Source of the DNA: JAVZJR01 sp037447235
GTDB lineage: Archaea; Micrarchaeota; Micrarchaeia; Anstonellales; Bilamarchaeaceae
NCBI GenBank assembly: GCA_037447235.1
Contig: JBBIHC010000001.1
Span: forward strand, 62,001 to 126,000
Direction of reading: 5' to 3'
DNA length: 64,000 nucleotides
Shown: positions 52,433 through 60,627 of the stretch, piece after piece
Layout of the letters: each line of letters opens with the position of its first letter
Numbering within the stretch: the first letter of the stretch is position 1
Position numbers and translations under genes: made by a program
The notes under the pieces: generated by a model
What the model saw: the letters and a program-made list of their open reading frames with translations, nothing else
The model's database searches: none
Told to the model about the DNA's origin: nothing

Positions 52433-53443
52433 TCAGACAATCTTTATGAAGTCAAAGGCAATCTCGCCGCCGAAAGTCTTTGTGATTTCCTTGACGAATA
52501 TCACTGTTATGAGGAGCGAAAGCAGCGGGGCTATGATCAGATAAACGAGCACCCTGCCGGTCGCTATGCTCACCTGTTGAAAGACAAATCCGAGGTCCCC
52601 GACAAAATCAACATCCGAGCGCTCAAGCCCCTGGGTCGCGTCCTGGCATTGCGGCGAGTCGCTGTCAAAACATCTTCCGCTCATGACATCAAGCTTCGCG
52701 CCCAGCGCGTTGTTGTCGCTTAAATCTATTACCGGTACCGCAGAGTAGTATGTCTTGTTGTTTATTTCCGTGATGTTCGCGGTGGCATTCTGTATGTCTT
52801 CGGTCGGCGACGGAAAAATAAACACGAAGGATGGATAGATGATGTAAAGCCCTATCGTGAGCCCGATGAGAAATGTCCCAAGCCTTCTGGTTCCAAAGAA
52901 CGTCCTGAAGACAAGGCCCAGCGGGAAGATCAGGAGCAGCGCATTTTGCCCTATGAAGTTCAGTATGGTTATGTTCATGTTTATTATTATCATCGCGGCC
53001 TGCAGCAGGATGATCTCAAGCCCCAGCGCGGTTGACAGCTGGCTCAGGTTGGCAAACGGCTGTATCGTTATTATATCCATGTCAAGGACCAGCGTCTGGT
53101 AGTATCCGATAGTGCCAAGCAGTTTCAGGATTTCATTCATCATGGCCGCAAGCAGGCCGCTTATTTCGTTGAAGTTGCATATCAACTGGGAGATTATCAG
53201 CTTTTCTTCCCCGCACAGCCCCTCGCCCACGCTCTCTGCGACTTCGTTTATCAGCGTTGTTATGAGGGCGAAAGCGCCTATTATGGCGCCATTCACTACC
53301 GACTGAAAGAATTCCTCCACGCCGAAATTCTCTATTTTTTTGTATCCGAACCCTCTCCCGATGCCAATTAATATGGCTGAAAGAATGATGGCTGCCGTGA
53401 TAACATACGTCGCGATTTCCAGACCCACGAATTCTTCCGCCAT
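52433..53443 (-). CDS. polytopic membrane protein, CedA/VirB6-like
   Basis: A 336-aa protein with about six to seven hydrophobic helices, including LLIFPLGLVFRTFFGTRRLG followed by FLIGLTIGLYIIYPSFVFIF, then an extracytoplasmic loop with a likely disulfide (RCFDSDSPQCQ) and final helices ending GGEIAFDFIKIV. I associate the GLV-(L/F)-R-x-F-x-x-T-R-x-x-G pattern with CedA-like archaeal homologues of VirB6/TrbL, the inner-membrane channel of DNA-transfer machines; this is from memory and needs a profile search. It lies about 6 kb from the VirB4-like gene and on the same strand. Confidence 0.55.
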   Translation of the reverse strand: MAEEFVGLEIATYVITAAIILSAILIGIGRGFGYKKIENFGVEEFFQSVVNGAIIGAFALITTLINEVAESVGEGLCGEEKLIISQLICNFNEISGLLAAMMNEILKLLGTIGYYQTLVLDMDIITIQPFANLSQLSTALGLEIILLQAAMIIINMNITILNFIGQNALLLIFPLGLVFRTFFGTRRLGTFLIGLTIGLYIIYPSFVFIFPSPTEDIQNATANITEINNKTYYSAVPVIDLSDNNALGAKLDVMSGRCFDSDSPQCQDATQGLERSDVDFVGDLGFVFQQVSIATGRVLVYLIIAPLLSLLITVIFVKEITKTFGGEIAFDFIKIV

Positions 53444-53456
53444 TCCCTCGCCTTTG

Positions 53457-54119
53457 TTATCTGTTCAATAACCTATCTTTGATTCCCCTTAATAACTTTT
53501 TTGTTTTTGACAGCACCCAGGTTGGGCCGCGGACATAAAACGGAGAAGCCCTGCAGCAAAACTTTGTTCGCCTGCTTTTTAGGGCCTTCAGAAGCTGCGC
53601 CGGGCTTTCAATGTCAAAGTCAGGCACTTCAGTATAAGTGTACCCAAACTCAAAAAGGAAATGCGAATCCGAGCCCGCAGCGCCCAGTTTTTTCAGCGCC
53701 TTCGCGGTTCTCTCCGCCATCTCGTTGAATTGCCTGAAGCACCTTCCGTTAAAAATTTCTATTATATCTGCCGATGGCGCATAGGCCTCGCCGCAACCTT
53801 TTCTTGTCTTATCGTGCATGTGCGGCAGATATGCCAGTCCGCCTTGCTCCCTTATTCTATCTATCGCATCCATAAAATCAAGCTTTTTTGGTATCTCTTC
53901 TGTGAGAAACAAGCCGATGAGGTCGCCCTGCAGCGTTCTTATCTCGCAGCCAGGGATAAAAGCCTGCCCAAGCTCTTTCATCTTTTTGCAGCCTGCCATT
54001 GTATCGTGGTCGGTTATCGCCGGTATGATGCCGCTCGCCCCTGATTTTTTCGCCAAATCTTTCGGCTTTATGAGCGAATCAAACGATGCGTCCGTGTGGA
54101 CGTGGAAGTCTATTTTCAT
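53457..54119 (-). CDS. PHP-domain metal-dependent phosphoesterase
   Basis: A 220-aa PHP protein. HVHTDAS supplies the first His pair, TDHDTMAG the second, LPHMHDKT and GSDSHFLFEFG the others; all the usual metal ligands are present. The family includes nucleotide phosphatases (YciV/TrpH-like) and histidinol phosphatases; the closest type by length is the TrpH-like RNase/AMP phosphatase group. Its ATG overlaps the stop of the upstream hydrolase by four bases. Confidence 0.82.
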   Translation of the reverse strand: MKIDFHVHTDASFDSLIKPKDLAKKSGASGIIPAITDHDTMAGCKKMKELGQAFIPGCEIRTLQGDLIGLFLTEEIPKKLDFMDAIDRIREQGGLAYLPHMHDKTRKGCGEAYAPSADIIEIFNGRCFRQFNEMAERTAKALKKLGAAGSDSHFLFEFGYTYTEVPDFDIESPAQLLKALKSRRTKFCCRASPFYVRGPTWVLSKTKKLLRGIKDRLLNR

Positions 54120-54664
54120 AGTTTTTCCTCCAATGCATCAACTATGCGTGGATAAGTAAAATCTCCAATCCCAGCATTCAAATGTCCGCAACCGTGCTCC
54201 GTTATGAACGTTGCCTTGAGCCTGCTTGCAATCTCTTTTCCAAGGGCAACCGGCACTACAGGATCGTCGTCGCTGTGCATCACGATGAACCTTTTCGCTT
54301 TTTTCCTTATTTTTTCCCAGTCAAACGGCTTTTCAACAAAATTCTGTAGTTCTTCTATGCCGATGTCAGCCGCAAAACCGCTTACGAATACCGCGGTCTC
54401 TATCTTTTCGCTTTCGCCCAGTTTTTCAAGCAGCCGCAGGAGCGTTGTTCCCCCAAGGCTATGGCCAACTGCGGAAAGCGTGCGGTCAAAGGGGGCGGCA
54501 ATTTCCGCAGCCCTTAGCCATCGTTCCAAATTTGGCGTTTCGGTATCCGGCAGGTCAGGGCAATAGACATTATGCCCCTTTTCTTCCATTGTTGCCTTAA
54601 GCCAGGGAAACCAGTTGCTTCTGCTGTCAGCACCCCATCCATGGAGTACCAGCAGGCGTTTCAT
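54116..54664 (-). CDS. RBBP9/YdeN-like serine hydrolase
   Basis: A 182-aa alpha/beta hydrolase: nucleophile in VGHSLGGTTLL, acid in MHSDDDPVVP and histidine in GCGHLNAGIGDF. It starts KRLLVLHGWGADSRSNWFPW, as in the RBBP9/YdeN group of small cytoplasmic hydrolases whose substrates are unknown. It overlaps both neighbours by four bases (ATGA), so 98-aa protein, hydrolase and PHP enzyme form one coupled unit. Confidence 0.82.
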   Translation of the reverse strand: MKRLLVLHGWGADSRSNWFPWLKATMEEKGHNVYCPDLPDTETPNLERWLRAAEIAAPFDRTLSAVGHSLGGTTLLRLLEKLGESEKIETAVFVSGFAADIGIEELQNFVEKPFDWEKIRKKAKRFIVMHSDDDPVVPVALGKEIASRLKATFITEHGCGHLNAGIGDFTYPRIVDALEEKL

Positions 54665-54957
54665 AAGAACGCACCCTCTTTTTCCAGCGCATCGGTGACG
54701 GCCCGGCCGATTTTTTTAGCGTCTTTTTCAGAAACGTTTTTTATCAGCACGCGTCCATCCTCATAAATGCTGACTGCCGCCGCAGTATTGCCGCAATCAA
54801 GCTTTGCAAGGAGCACGACCTTTGTTTCCCCGAGCACCTCGCCTGTTTTTGAAATTGCTTCAGCGGCTTTCTTCAGATCTATACTCACTTTTTTTTCATA
54901 CAGAAGCTGGTAAGCATCTACGGAAACACAGCCTTCAACAAGCCTGAACTTCATCAT
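54661..54957 (-). CDS. small alpha/beta orphan protein
   Basis: A 98-aa soluble protein beginning MMKFRLVEGCVSVDAY; either methionine could be the start. It alternates strands and helices (VVLLAKLDCGNTAAAVSIYE, DGRVLIKNVSEKDAKKI). The second half somewhat resembles a ferredoxin-like fold. No family recognised. It is translationally coupled to the downstream hydrolase. Confidence 0.5.
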   Translation of the reverse strand: MMKFRLVEGCVSVDAYQLLYEKKVSIDLKKAAEAISKTGEVLGETKVVLLAKLDCGNTAAAVSIYEDGRVLIKNVSEKDAKKIGRAVTDALEKEGAFL

Positions 54958-54964
54958 CTCACAA

Positions 54965-55339
54965 TCACTGCGCGAGCTTTTTCCTGATTTCTTCTGTGCT
55001 CCTGCCGCGTTTCAATCTCGTCAGGTCCCTTAATATCTCAAGCCTCTTGTGCAGATGCGTGTCCACGGTTTTCTCCCTTATAAATGCGAGCGATGCTATA
55101 ATGTAAAAAGCAAGCGATATGCCAATAAAGGCAAGAAATATTGAATAAATCTTTCCCTCGGCAGTGCGCGGCACCAAATCCCCGTATCCTATGGTCGTTA
55201 TCGTCATGCTCACAAAATAAACGCAGTCTATGTAACCCCAGCCTTCTTCATAATTATAGAAAAGCGCGCTTATTACGTACAATAGCAGAAGCAGTGTCGC
55301 TGCTACCGCAATATTTTTCACTCTTTTTTGTTCGAGCAT
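54965..55339 (-). CDS. two-helix potassium channel subunit
   Basis: A 124-aa Kch-type channel: outer helix (about 9-27), pore helix and selectivity filter TTIGYGD (residues 48-54), inner helix (about 66-90) and a short basic cytoplasmic tail without an RCK domain. It would assemble as a tetramer for passive K+ flux. The frame runs on to 55417, but that would enter tRNA-Asp; the ATG at 55339 has a TATA-like TTTAAAATTT about 30 bases upstream and keeps the genes separate. Confidence 0.85.
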   Translation of the reverse strand: MLEQKRVKNIAVAATLLLLLYVISALFYNYEEGWGYIDCVYFVSMTITTIGYGDLVPRTAEGKIYSIFLAFIGISLAFYIIASLAFIREKTVDTHLHKRLEILRDLTRLKRGRSTEEIRKKLAQ

Positions 55340-55400
55340 GTCTAATAAGACAAACAGAAAAAATTTTAAATCAAAGTTTCTCACGGCTTGAAACATAAAG

Positions 55401-55509
55401 CGCCTCGGCCGGGACAATCGCCGGTGAAGCCGGTTTCGAACCCGGGTCGCGAGAGTGACAGTCTCGTATGCTAGACCATTGTGTGGAATAAGCTCTACAC
55501 TACCGAGGC
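55401..55509 (-). tRNA. tRNA-Asp(GUC) with D-loop and T-loop introns
   Basis: Acceptor GCCTCGG/CCGAGGC, anticodon stem CGAGA/TCTCG with uninterrupted loop CTGTCAC (anticodon GTC), discriminator G. Two insertions interrupt the gene. The T-loop one (55415-55434, 20 bases) lies after base 59: T-stem CCGGG/CCCGG, then TTCG facing CGAT (three pairs, one mismatch), bulges AA^A and TG^T, and inner stem CCGG/CCGG; removal restores TTCGAAT. The D-loop one (about 55479-55494, 16 bases) has GTGT facing ACAC with bulges AG^A and AA^T; removal gives AGTGGTCTA. The exact D-loop boundary could shift slightly. No CCA encoded. Confidence 0.87.
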
Positions 55510-55581
55510 GTGCGTAGATAAAGTTTATTAATTGGTTTTTTAACCTTTTCGTGTTGCCGCCTATTCGGCATAATCATGTCC

Positions 55582-56778
55582 CTATCTGCAGCAAACGCTG
55601 AGGGCGATCGCAGAGGTTATCCCTATGCCTGCAGCCAGCGCTAAAGGCGCAAGCGCCCCGTACGCTGCCCACAAGGCCCCGGCCATTATGCTTGCCGGCA
55701 GATATGCCGCGCCTATCGCGGTGTTATATGCGCCGAATGCAAGCCCCCGTTTTTCTTCGCTGGCGATGTCAACGATGTACGCCTTGTTGACCGATTCGTC
55801 TACGGCTACAAAAATCCCGTAAAGCGCAAAAAGCAGGGCGAATGCCATGAAATCGCTTGCCATGGCGAACCCAAGGCAGATGACAGCATAGAGTGCGAAA
55901 GCCCCGGCTATCACAGGCTTTCTTCCGATAGTGTCGGAAAGCATTCCTCCTGGTATGGAAGCCAGGGCATAGACAATGTTGTAAACAAGATAAAGAAGCA
56001 AAATGCTGTCAGTGCTTATCCCCGCTTCATTCGCCCTAACTATGAAAAACGCAAAACTGAAATAGGCAAGCGAGAAAAACAGCGATATCTTCAGGTATGT
56101 GTGGTATTCCGGCCCCAGCCGCTTAAGCGCCTCAAAGAAAGGAACCTTTGATTTTGGCGGAGGGGCTTTTTTAGGCTCGCGCACAAAAAGAGCAATAAGC
56201 AGCACTGCGATGAAAGCCGGCACGAGCGCGGCCAGGAATACCGCGCGGTAGCCTGCTTCTGCCTGCCCGAACCAGCCAAGCAGAAGAAAAGCGATGGCAG
56301 GCCCGATTACCGCGCCAAGGGTATCCATCATCCTGTGGATTCCATATGCCTTTCCTCTCGCCGCAGAGGGTGCTGACGATGCGATTATCACGTCGCGCGG
56401 CGCTGTCCTTACTCCTTTTCCGACACGCTCCGCAGCGCGCATAAAAAGCACGTGCCACCACTGCGTTGAGAGCGCTATGCCAAGCTTGACAAAAGATGAT
56501 ATGCCATAGCCCAATACCACAAGCTGTTTCCTCTTTCCAGTTCTGTCGGATACATAGCCTGAAAATATCTCAAGCAGGCTTGCGATGCTGTCAGCCACCC
56601 CTTCAATCAGGCCGAGAATCTCTTTGCCGGCGCCCAGTATTGTTGTTACAAAGATGGGTATGAGCGGAAAAATCATCTCGCTTGAAATATCGGTAAAAAA
56701 GCTCACGGCGCCCAGGATATAAACATTTATGCCGACATTCTCTTTTCTTTTGCCCACACAATCACTTTTTCCTTTCAA
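55582..56778 (-). CDS. MFS transporter
   Basis: A 398-aa major facilitator with about 12 hydrophobic helices. The first cytoplasmic loop SGYVSDRTGKRKQLV is the classic motif (G-x-x-x-D-R-x-G-R-R), echoed in the second half by GGMLSDTIGRKPV. The segment RAAERVGKGVRTAPRDVIIA matches a subgroup of uncharacterised drug/metabolite exporters. Cargo cannot be told. Its start overlaps the end of the CTP synthase gene by 17 bases, so it is probably cotranscribed with it. Confidence 0.85.
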   Translation of the reverse strand: MKGKSDCVGKRKENVGINVYILGAVSFFTDISSEMIFPLIPIFVTTILGAGKEILGLIEGVADSIASLLEIFSGYVSDRTGKRKQLVVLGYGISSFVKLGIALSTQWWHVLFMRAAERVGKGVRTAPRDVIIASSAPSAARGKAYGIHRMMDTLGAVIGPAIAFLLLGWFGQAEAGYRAVFLAALVPAFIAVLLIALFVREPKKAPPPKSKVPFFEALKRLGPEYHTYLKISLFFSLAYFSFAFFIVRANEAGISTDSILLLYLVYNIVYALASIPGGMLSDTIGRKPVIAGAFALYAVICLGFAMASDFMAFALLFALYGIFVAVDESVNKAYIVDIASEEKRGLAFGAYNTAIGAAYLPASIMAGALWAAYGALAPLALAAGIGITSAIALSVCCR

Positions 56779-58363
56779 GCGCAGCCTTTACGAAAGCGGT
56801 AAAAATAGGGGCCGGCGCCTCCAGCCTGCTCTTCAGCTCGATGTGTGCTTGCGTCCCGATGCCGAAACCCTCTTTCCATTCAACAATTTCAACAATTCCG
56901 CTCGGGTGCGTGCCGGATATCACAAGGCCGGCCTTCTCCAGTTGCCCAACAAAATCCGGATTTACTTCGTATCTGTGCCTGTGCCTTTCATAAATCGTCT
57001 CTGCATTGTAGGCGCCATAGGCTATTGTGCCTTTTTTCAGCCTGCATTCATAAGCGCCAAGCCTGTTCGTTCCCCCCATGAGCGAGATCTGCTTTTGCTC
57101 TGGAAGGAAGTCTATGACCGGCGCATTGGTTTTCTTGTCAAATTCGGTTGAATTGGCATCTTTCAGGCTGCAAACGCTTCTCGCGTATTCCACCACCATA
57201 AGCTGCATCCCAAGGCAAAGGCCCAGATAGGGGATCTTGTTCTCCCGCGCATATCTGATGGCTGCTATTTTCCCTTCCACGCCGCGCGGGCCGTAGCCGC
57301 CAGGAACGACTATCCCATCAAAGCTCTTCAGAACCCCCAAACCGCTCTTTTCAAGCTCTGCAGATTCCACCCAGCATATCTCCACAGCCACATTGTTTGC
57401 CGCGCCAGCGTGTATTAACGCCTCTTTCACGCTTGCGTATGCATCTTTTACTGCGGTGTATTTCCCCACCACTCCGATTATCAGAGGCGGATTTGAAGGC
57501 GACAGTATGCGATTTACTATCTTTTCCCATTGCTTCAGGTCCGGCTCTTTTTCTTCTATTCCAAGCTCCCTGCACAGCACCCTTGTTATTCCCTGCTTTT
57601 TCAGGATGATCGGCAACTCGTAAACGGTCCTTGCTAGTGGGTCATCAAAAACAGCGTCTTCCGGGACATTGCAGTACATGCTTATCTTTTTCTTTGAATC
57701 CGTGTCGAGCTTTTCCTGCTCTCTGGCCACGATTATGTTTGGCTGCACCCCCATGCTCTGCAAGAGGCGGGTTGCGTGCTGCGTCGGTTTTGTCTTGAGC
57801 TCGCCCTGTGAAAGGCTTGGCACATAGGTCAATTGCAAGAAAATGACATCTTTCCGTTCTTCGTGATAGAGCTGTCTCATCGCTTCTATGAAATAGCCAT
57901 TCTCCAGATCGCCAACTGTTCCCCCAACCTCCACTATGACGATGTCCGCCTTGTTTTTCTCCCCTACTTCCCTGACCCAGGCTTTTATCTCATCGGTAAG
58001 ATGCGGCACAAACTGCACATCCCTTCCGAGATAATCCCCCCTCCTTTCCTTTTCTATTATTTTCTTGAAAAGTTTTCCGCCGGTTATGCTATTCATTCCA
58101 GAAAGGGAAATATTGTAGAAGCGCTCGTAAGTGCCGAAATCCATATCTACCTCTGTGCCGTCATCAAGGACAAAAACCTCTCCGTGCCTGAAGGGATTCA
58201 TCGTCCCGCAGTCAACATTAAGATAGCCGTCAAACTTGATCGGCACGACAGTATAGCCCATTGCCTGCAAAAGCTTTCCGATGGAAGAAGACAATATTCC
58301 CTTGCCCAGCCCTGACATTATTGAGCCCAGGACAACTATATATTTTCTTTTTTTGAGTAGCAT
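56762..58363 (-). CDS. pyrG: CTP synthase
   Basis: A 533-aa enzyme making CTP from UTP, ATP and glutamine. N-terminal VLGSIMSGLGKGILSSSIGK and VDCGTMNPFRHGEVFVLDDG, and the C-terminal class I glutaminase with nucleophile in PYLGLCLGMQ and the later H/E in GTHPSGIVEI. Length is normal for the family. An AT-rich promoter region shared with the divergent zinc-ribbon gene lies upstream. Confidence 0.96.
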   Translation of the reverse strand: MLLKKRKYIVVLGSIMSGLGKGILSSSIGKLLQAMGYTVVPIKFDGYLNVDCGTMNPFRHGEVFVLDDGTEVDMDFGTYERFYNISLSGMNSITGGKLFKKIIEKERRGDYLGRDVQFVPHLTDEIKAWVREVGEKNKADIVIVEVGGTVGDLENGYFIEAMRQLYHEERKDVIFLQLTYVPSLSQGELKTKPTQHATRLLQSMGVQPNIIVAREQEKLDTDSKKKISMYCNVPEDAVFDDPLARTVYELPIILKKQGITRVLCRELGIEEKEPDLKQWEKIVNRILSPSNPPLIIGVVGKYTAVKDAYASVKEALIHAGAANNVAVEICWVESAELEKSGLGVLKSFDGIVVPGGYGPRGVEGKIAAIRYARENKIPYLGLCLGMQLMVVEYARSVCSLKDANSTEFDKKTNAPVIDFLPEQKQISLMGGTNRLGAYECRLKKGTIAYGAYNAETIYERHRHRYEVNPDFVGQLEKAGLVISGTHPSGIVEIVEWKEGFGIGTQAHIELKSRLEAPAPIFTAFVKAALERKK

Positions 58364-58425
58364 ATCCGTTTATGCCAAAGAAGTTTTTAAAAAGTTGCCG
58401 AAAATTACCTCGCAGTTGGCAAAGC

Positions 58426-58464
58426 TTTATATATTTTTTTCAAGAAAAGGAGAAGGAAAGGTGG
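58426..58464 (+). promoter_or_regulatory. promoter and ribosome-binding site of the zinc-ribbon gene
   Basis: TTTATATATT (58426-58435) is a strong TATA box, followed by the purine-rich AAAGGTGG (58457-58464) 4 bases before the ATG at 58469. The pair supports expression of this very short gene. Confidence 0.55.
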
Positions 58465-58468
58465 TTTT

Positions 58469-58591
58469 ATGGAGATGACCGACCAGGAAAAGATAAAAAA
58501 CGGCATCTGTCCTTCTTGTAATGCTCCCTTGGTTTTTCAGGAGGGTTGTATGACCTGCCCGCAGTGCGGATGGGGCGCGTGCGACGGCTGA
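58469..58591 (+). CDS. 40-aa zinc-ribbon microprotein
   Basis: A 40-aa protein: 13 polar residues, then C-x2-C (CPSC), a central EGCMTCPQC and a final C three residues from the end (WGACDG). The EGC-x2-C-x2-C-G-x3-C arrangement closely resembles the Cys-rich tail of class II ribonucleotide reductases, which also occurs as stand-alone small proteins. At least one zinc ion is likely. Whether it serves ribonucleotide reduction, thiol transfer or nucleic-acid binding is open. It has its own TATA box and Shine-Dalgarno-like site. Confidence 0.75.
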   Translation: MEMTDQEKIKNGICPSCNAPLVFQEGCMTCPQCGWGACDG

Positions 58592-58594
58592 ACT

Positions 58595-59257
58595 TTATCT
58601 CGTTTTTGTTTCTTCAATTTTTCCAGCTTCGTCCTGTTTTTGCGTCTTTTCTTCCTCTTTATCCGAGATCTCCTTTATTATCTTTACCAATTCTTCCTCA
58701 GACATAAAAACATAGTTGGCTTCTTTCATTTTTTTGTAGAATTTCTGCTGGCTTTCAAACGGCGCCGGTATTTCCAGCAGGTTTCCTATCCCTTCAAACA
58801 TTCCGTACCATCCTGCCGGCACAAGCAGAATCTCCAGAAGCCTGACAAGAAAACCGTTGTCGCCGTTACTGGCCGCCAGGTACATCTGGGTCGCAAGCAG
58901 GGTAAACCCCGCGGCAATGTAAACAATGCCTTTGCGCCTTTTCTTGTTTAGCTCGTATTCCGTGTTTTTTAACAACTTGTCAAAATAATCCTTCAACCTT
59001 TTTTTTATCACTGCCTCTGTTTTGGCGTTTCTCAGCTTGTCGCTTATTGTGAATCTTATTTCAAATCCGCCCCTTTGCCTTTCGCTGTACCTTTTCTGCA
59101 CTTCTTTCAGGAAATCGTCTGATAGTATTCTTGTGGAATATGGGGATTGGTCAAAGTCGGAAAATATGTCGTCATAACTATCAAGCGCTATATTCACGAA
59201 ATTCAGGAAGGTTGCGGGTTTTTTCTCTTCCGGCGCGACCCTTTTGTCAATTTTCAT
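58595..59257 (-). CDS. membrane orphan with helical N-terminal domain
   Basis: A 220-aa protein: a charged helical N-terminal region (1-110), two membrane helices (about 111-128 and 135-155), and a charged C-terminal tail rich in Glu/Lys. The N-terminal part (DDFLKEVQKRYSERQRGGFE, IRFTISDKLRNAKTEAV) has no recognised domain. Both ends are probably cytoplasmic. TATA-like TTTAAAATATT lies upstream. Nothing links it firmly to its neighbours. Confidence 0.5.
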   Translation of the reverse strand: MKIDKRVAPEEKKPATFLNFVNIALDSYDDIFSDFDQSPYSTRILSDDFLKEVQKRYSERQRGGFEIRFTISDKLRNAKTEAVIKKRLKDYFDKLLKNTEYELNKKRRKGIVYIAAGFTLLATQMYLAASNGDNGFLVRLLEILLVPAGWYGMFEGIGNLLEIPAPFESQQKFYKKMKEANYVFMSEEELVKIIKEISDKEEEKTQKQDEAGKIEETKTR

Positions 59258-59294
59258 AAGAAATAAATGGGAGCGAATATTTTAAATTAAACTC

Positions 59295-60539
59295 CTATTC
59301 CCTTATCGGCTCTCCCTCGCCCGCACATATGCAGTTCTTTCCGCTGTTTTTTCCCTTGTACAATTTTCCATCAGCCGTTTTTATCAATTCCATAATGTCG
59401 TCATAGTCCAATTGTTTTCTCTCGCCGCCAAAGACGCTTCTCATGCTGGCAACGCCATATGTGCAGGTTATCTTTAACGCGCTCCCGATGGCCAGGTTGA
59501 TGTTAATATTTTCTATTATTTTCTTTAATCTTTTTGCGCATTCTATTCCTGCCTCAATCCCACCGTGAACAAGCTGCAGAAACTCTTCTCCGCCCCATCT
59601 TGCCAGAAAATCAGGTAATTGATTCTGCGTTTCGCCGTTTCTTATTACCCTTTTTTTCCTGCTGTTGTAAAAAATTTCCTGGCTTACCGTTTTCAGAACA
59701 AGGTCCCCTACCATATGACCGTAAGTGTCGTTTATTTGCTTGAAGTTGTCTATATCAAAAAGTATCAGGGAGAAATCCTCAATCCTGCCGGAGTTGTAGA
59801 GGCTGACGGCAGACTTTAACTGTTCTTCCATCGCAATCCTTGTCGGCAGTTTGGTCAGAGGGTCGAATCTTTCCACAATCCTGGAAACTCCGCTTGAGAG
59901 CGTTGAAAACAGAAGCATGGTCTCGGTTAGGGCGTCATCGCCGGCAAGCGTTGAATTTAACAGCGTCAGGTTCCTTCCGTTTATCGTCCATACCCCGAGT
60001 TTTCTGGGACTTGCATAAGTATTTTTTGTGTAAAGCGGCATTATTATCATCTGCTTGCCTGTGTCTATTGGCAAACTTATCTCTTCTTTGGGCTTGTAGT
60101 CGCCGACAGTGATATTGTAAATCATCATCCTGTTTTTGTCTATCAGTATGAAGTACATGTCCTCTCCTTCGATCGCCACCACCTGCGGTGCAACAAGCGC
60201 CTTCTGCTTTCTTTCTATTCCTTCGTATTCCCTGAAGTTAAAGTCCATATCCGCCGGCGTATTGTCTTTCCTGGTTCTTATGGTGCAGGAATGAATCAGC
60301 CTGTCTTTCCTGTAAAGATGGAGGGAGGCGCTTTCAGGCTCTTTCAGGTATTCCAAGACGCCTCCGAAATAGTCTTCAAAATCATTGAAATTCGTGTTTT
60401 GTGCCCTGAGAAGCGCGTAGACGCTGGCAGCATAAACCTGCGAGACCTTTATCTTATCTATCAAAGGCAATTTTTTGATTTCTTTTTTCTCTTGCTGCGG
60501 AGCGCAGTTCGCCCTTGCATCCAGCCTCTCCTTTGTCAT
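59295..60539 (-). CDS. GGDEF-domain protein, probable diguanylate cyclase
   Basis: A 414-aa soluble protein. Residues about 30-215 look like a GAF-type sensor domain. The linker-signature DPLTKLPTR (226-234) begins a full-length GGDEF domain: LFDIDNFKQINDTYGHMVGD (260-279) supplies the metal- and nucleotide-binding residues and ARWGGEEF (313-320) the active-site loop. The inhibitory I-site R-x-x-D is absent (NQLPD instead). GGDEF enzymes make cyclic di-GMP in bacteria; archaeal examples are rare, so transfer from bacteria is plausible. No EAL or HD-GYP partner is in the window. Confidence 0.88.
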   Translation of the reverse strand: MTKERLDARANCAPQQEKKEIKKLPLIDKIKVSQVYAASVYALLRAQNTNFNDFEDYFGGVLEYLKEPESASLHLYRKDRLIHSCTIRTRKDNTPADMDFNFREYEGIERKQKALVAPQVVAIEGEDMYFILIDKNRMMIYNITVGDYKPKEEISLPIDTGKQMIIMPLYTKNTYASPRKLGVWTINGRNLTLLNSTLAGDDALTETMLLFSTLSSGVSRIVERFDPLTKLPTRIAMEEQLKSAVSLYNSGRIEDFSLILFDIDNFKQINDTYGHMVGDLVLKTVSQEIFYNSRKKRVIRNGETQNQLPDFLARWGGEEFLQLVHGGIEAGIECAKRLKKIIENININLAIGSALKITCTYGVASMRSVFGGERKQLDYDDIMELIKTADGKLYKGKNSGKNCICAGEGEPIRE

Positions 60540-60627
60540 GCCTTTATATAAACTAAAACAATTTAAAAATCTATCTTGAAACCGTCCTCAGGCATCTTTT
60601 TAATTTCTTCCCATCTATTGTATTTTT

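Noticed and set aside
55340..55417. N-terminal extension of the potassium channel into tRNA-Asp
   Set aside because: The tRNA is well supported, and a TATA-like box lies between it and the ATG at 55339.
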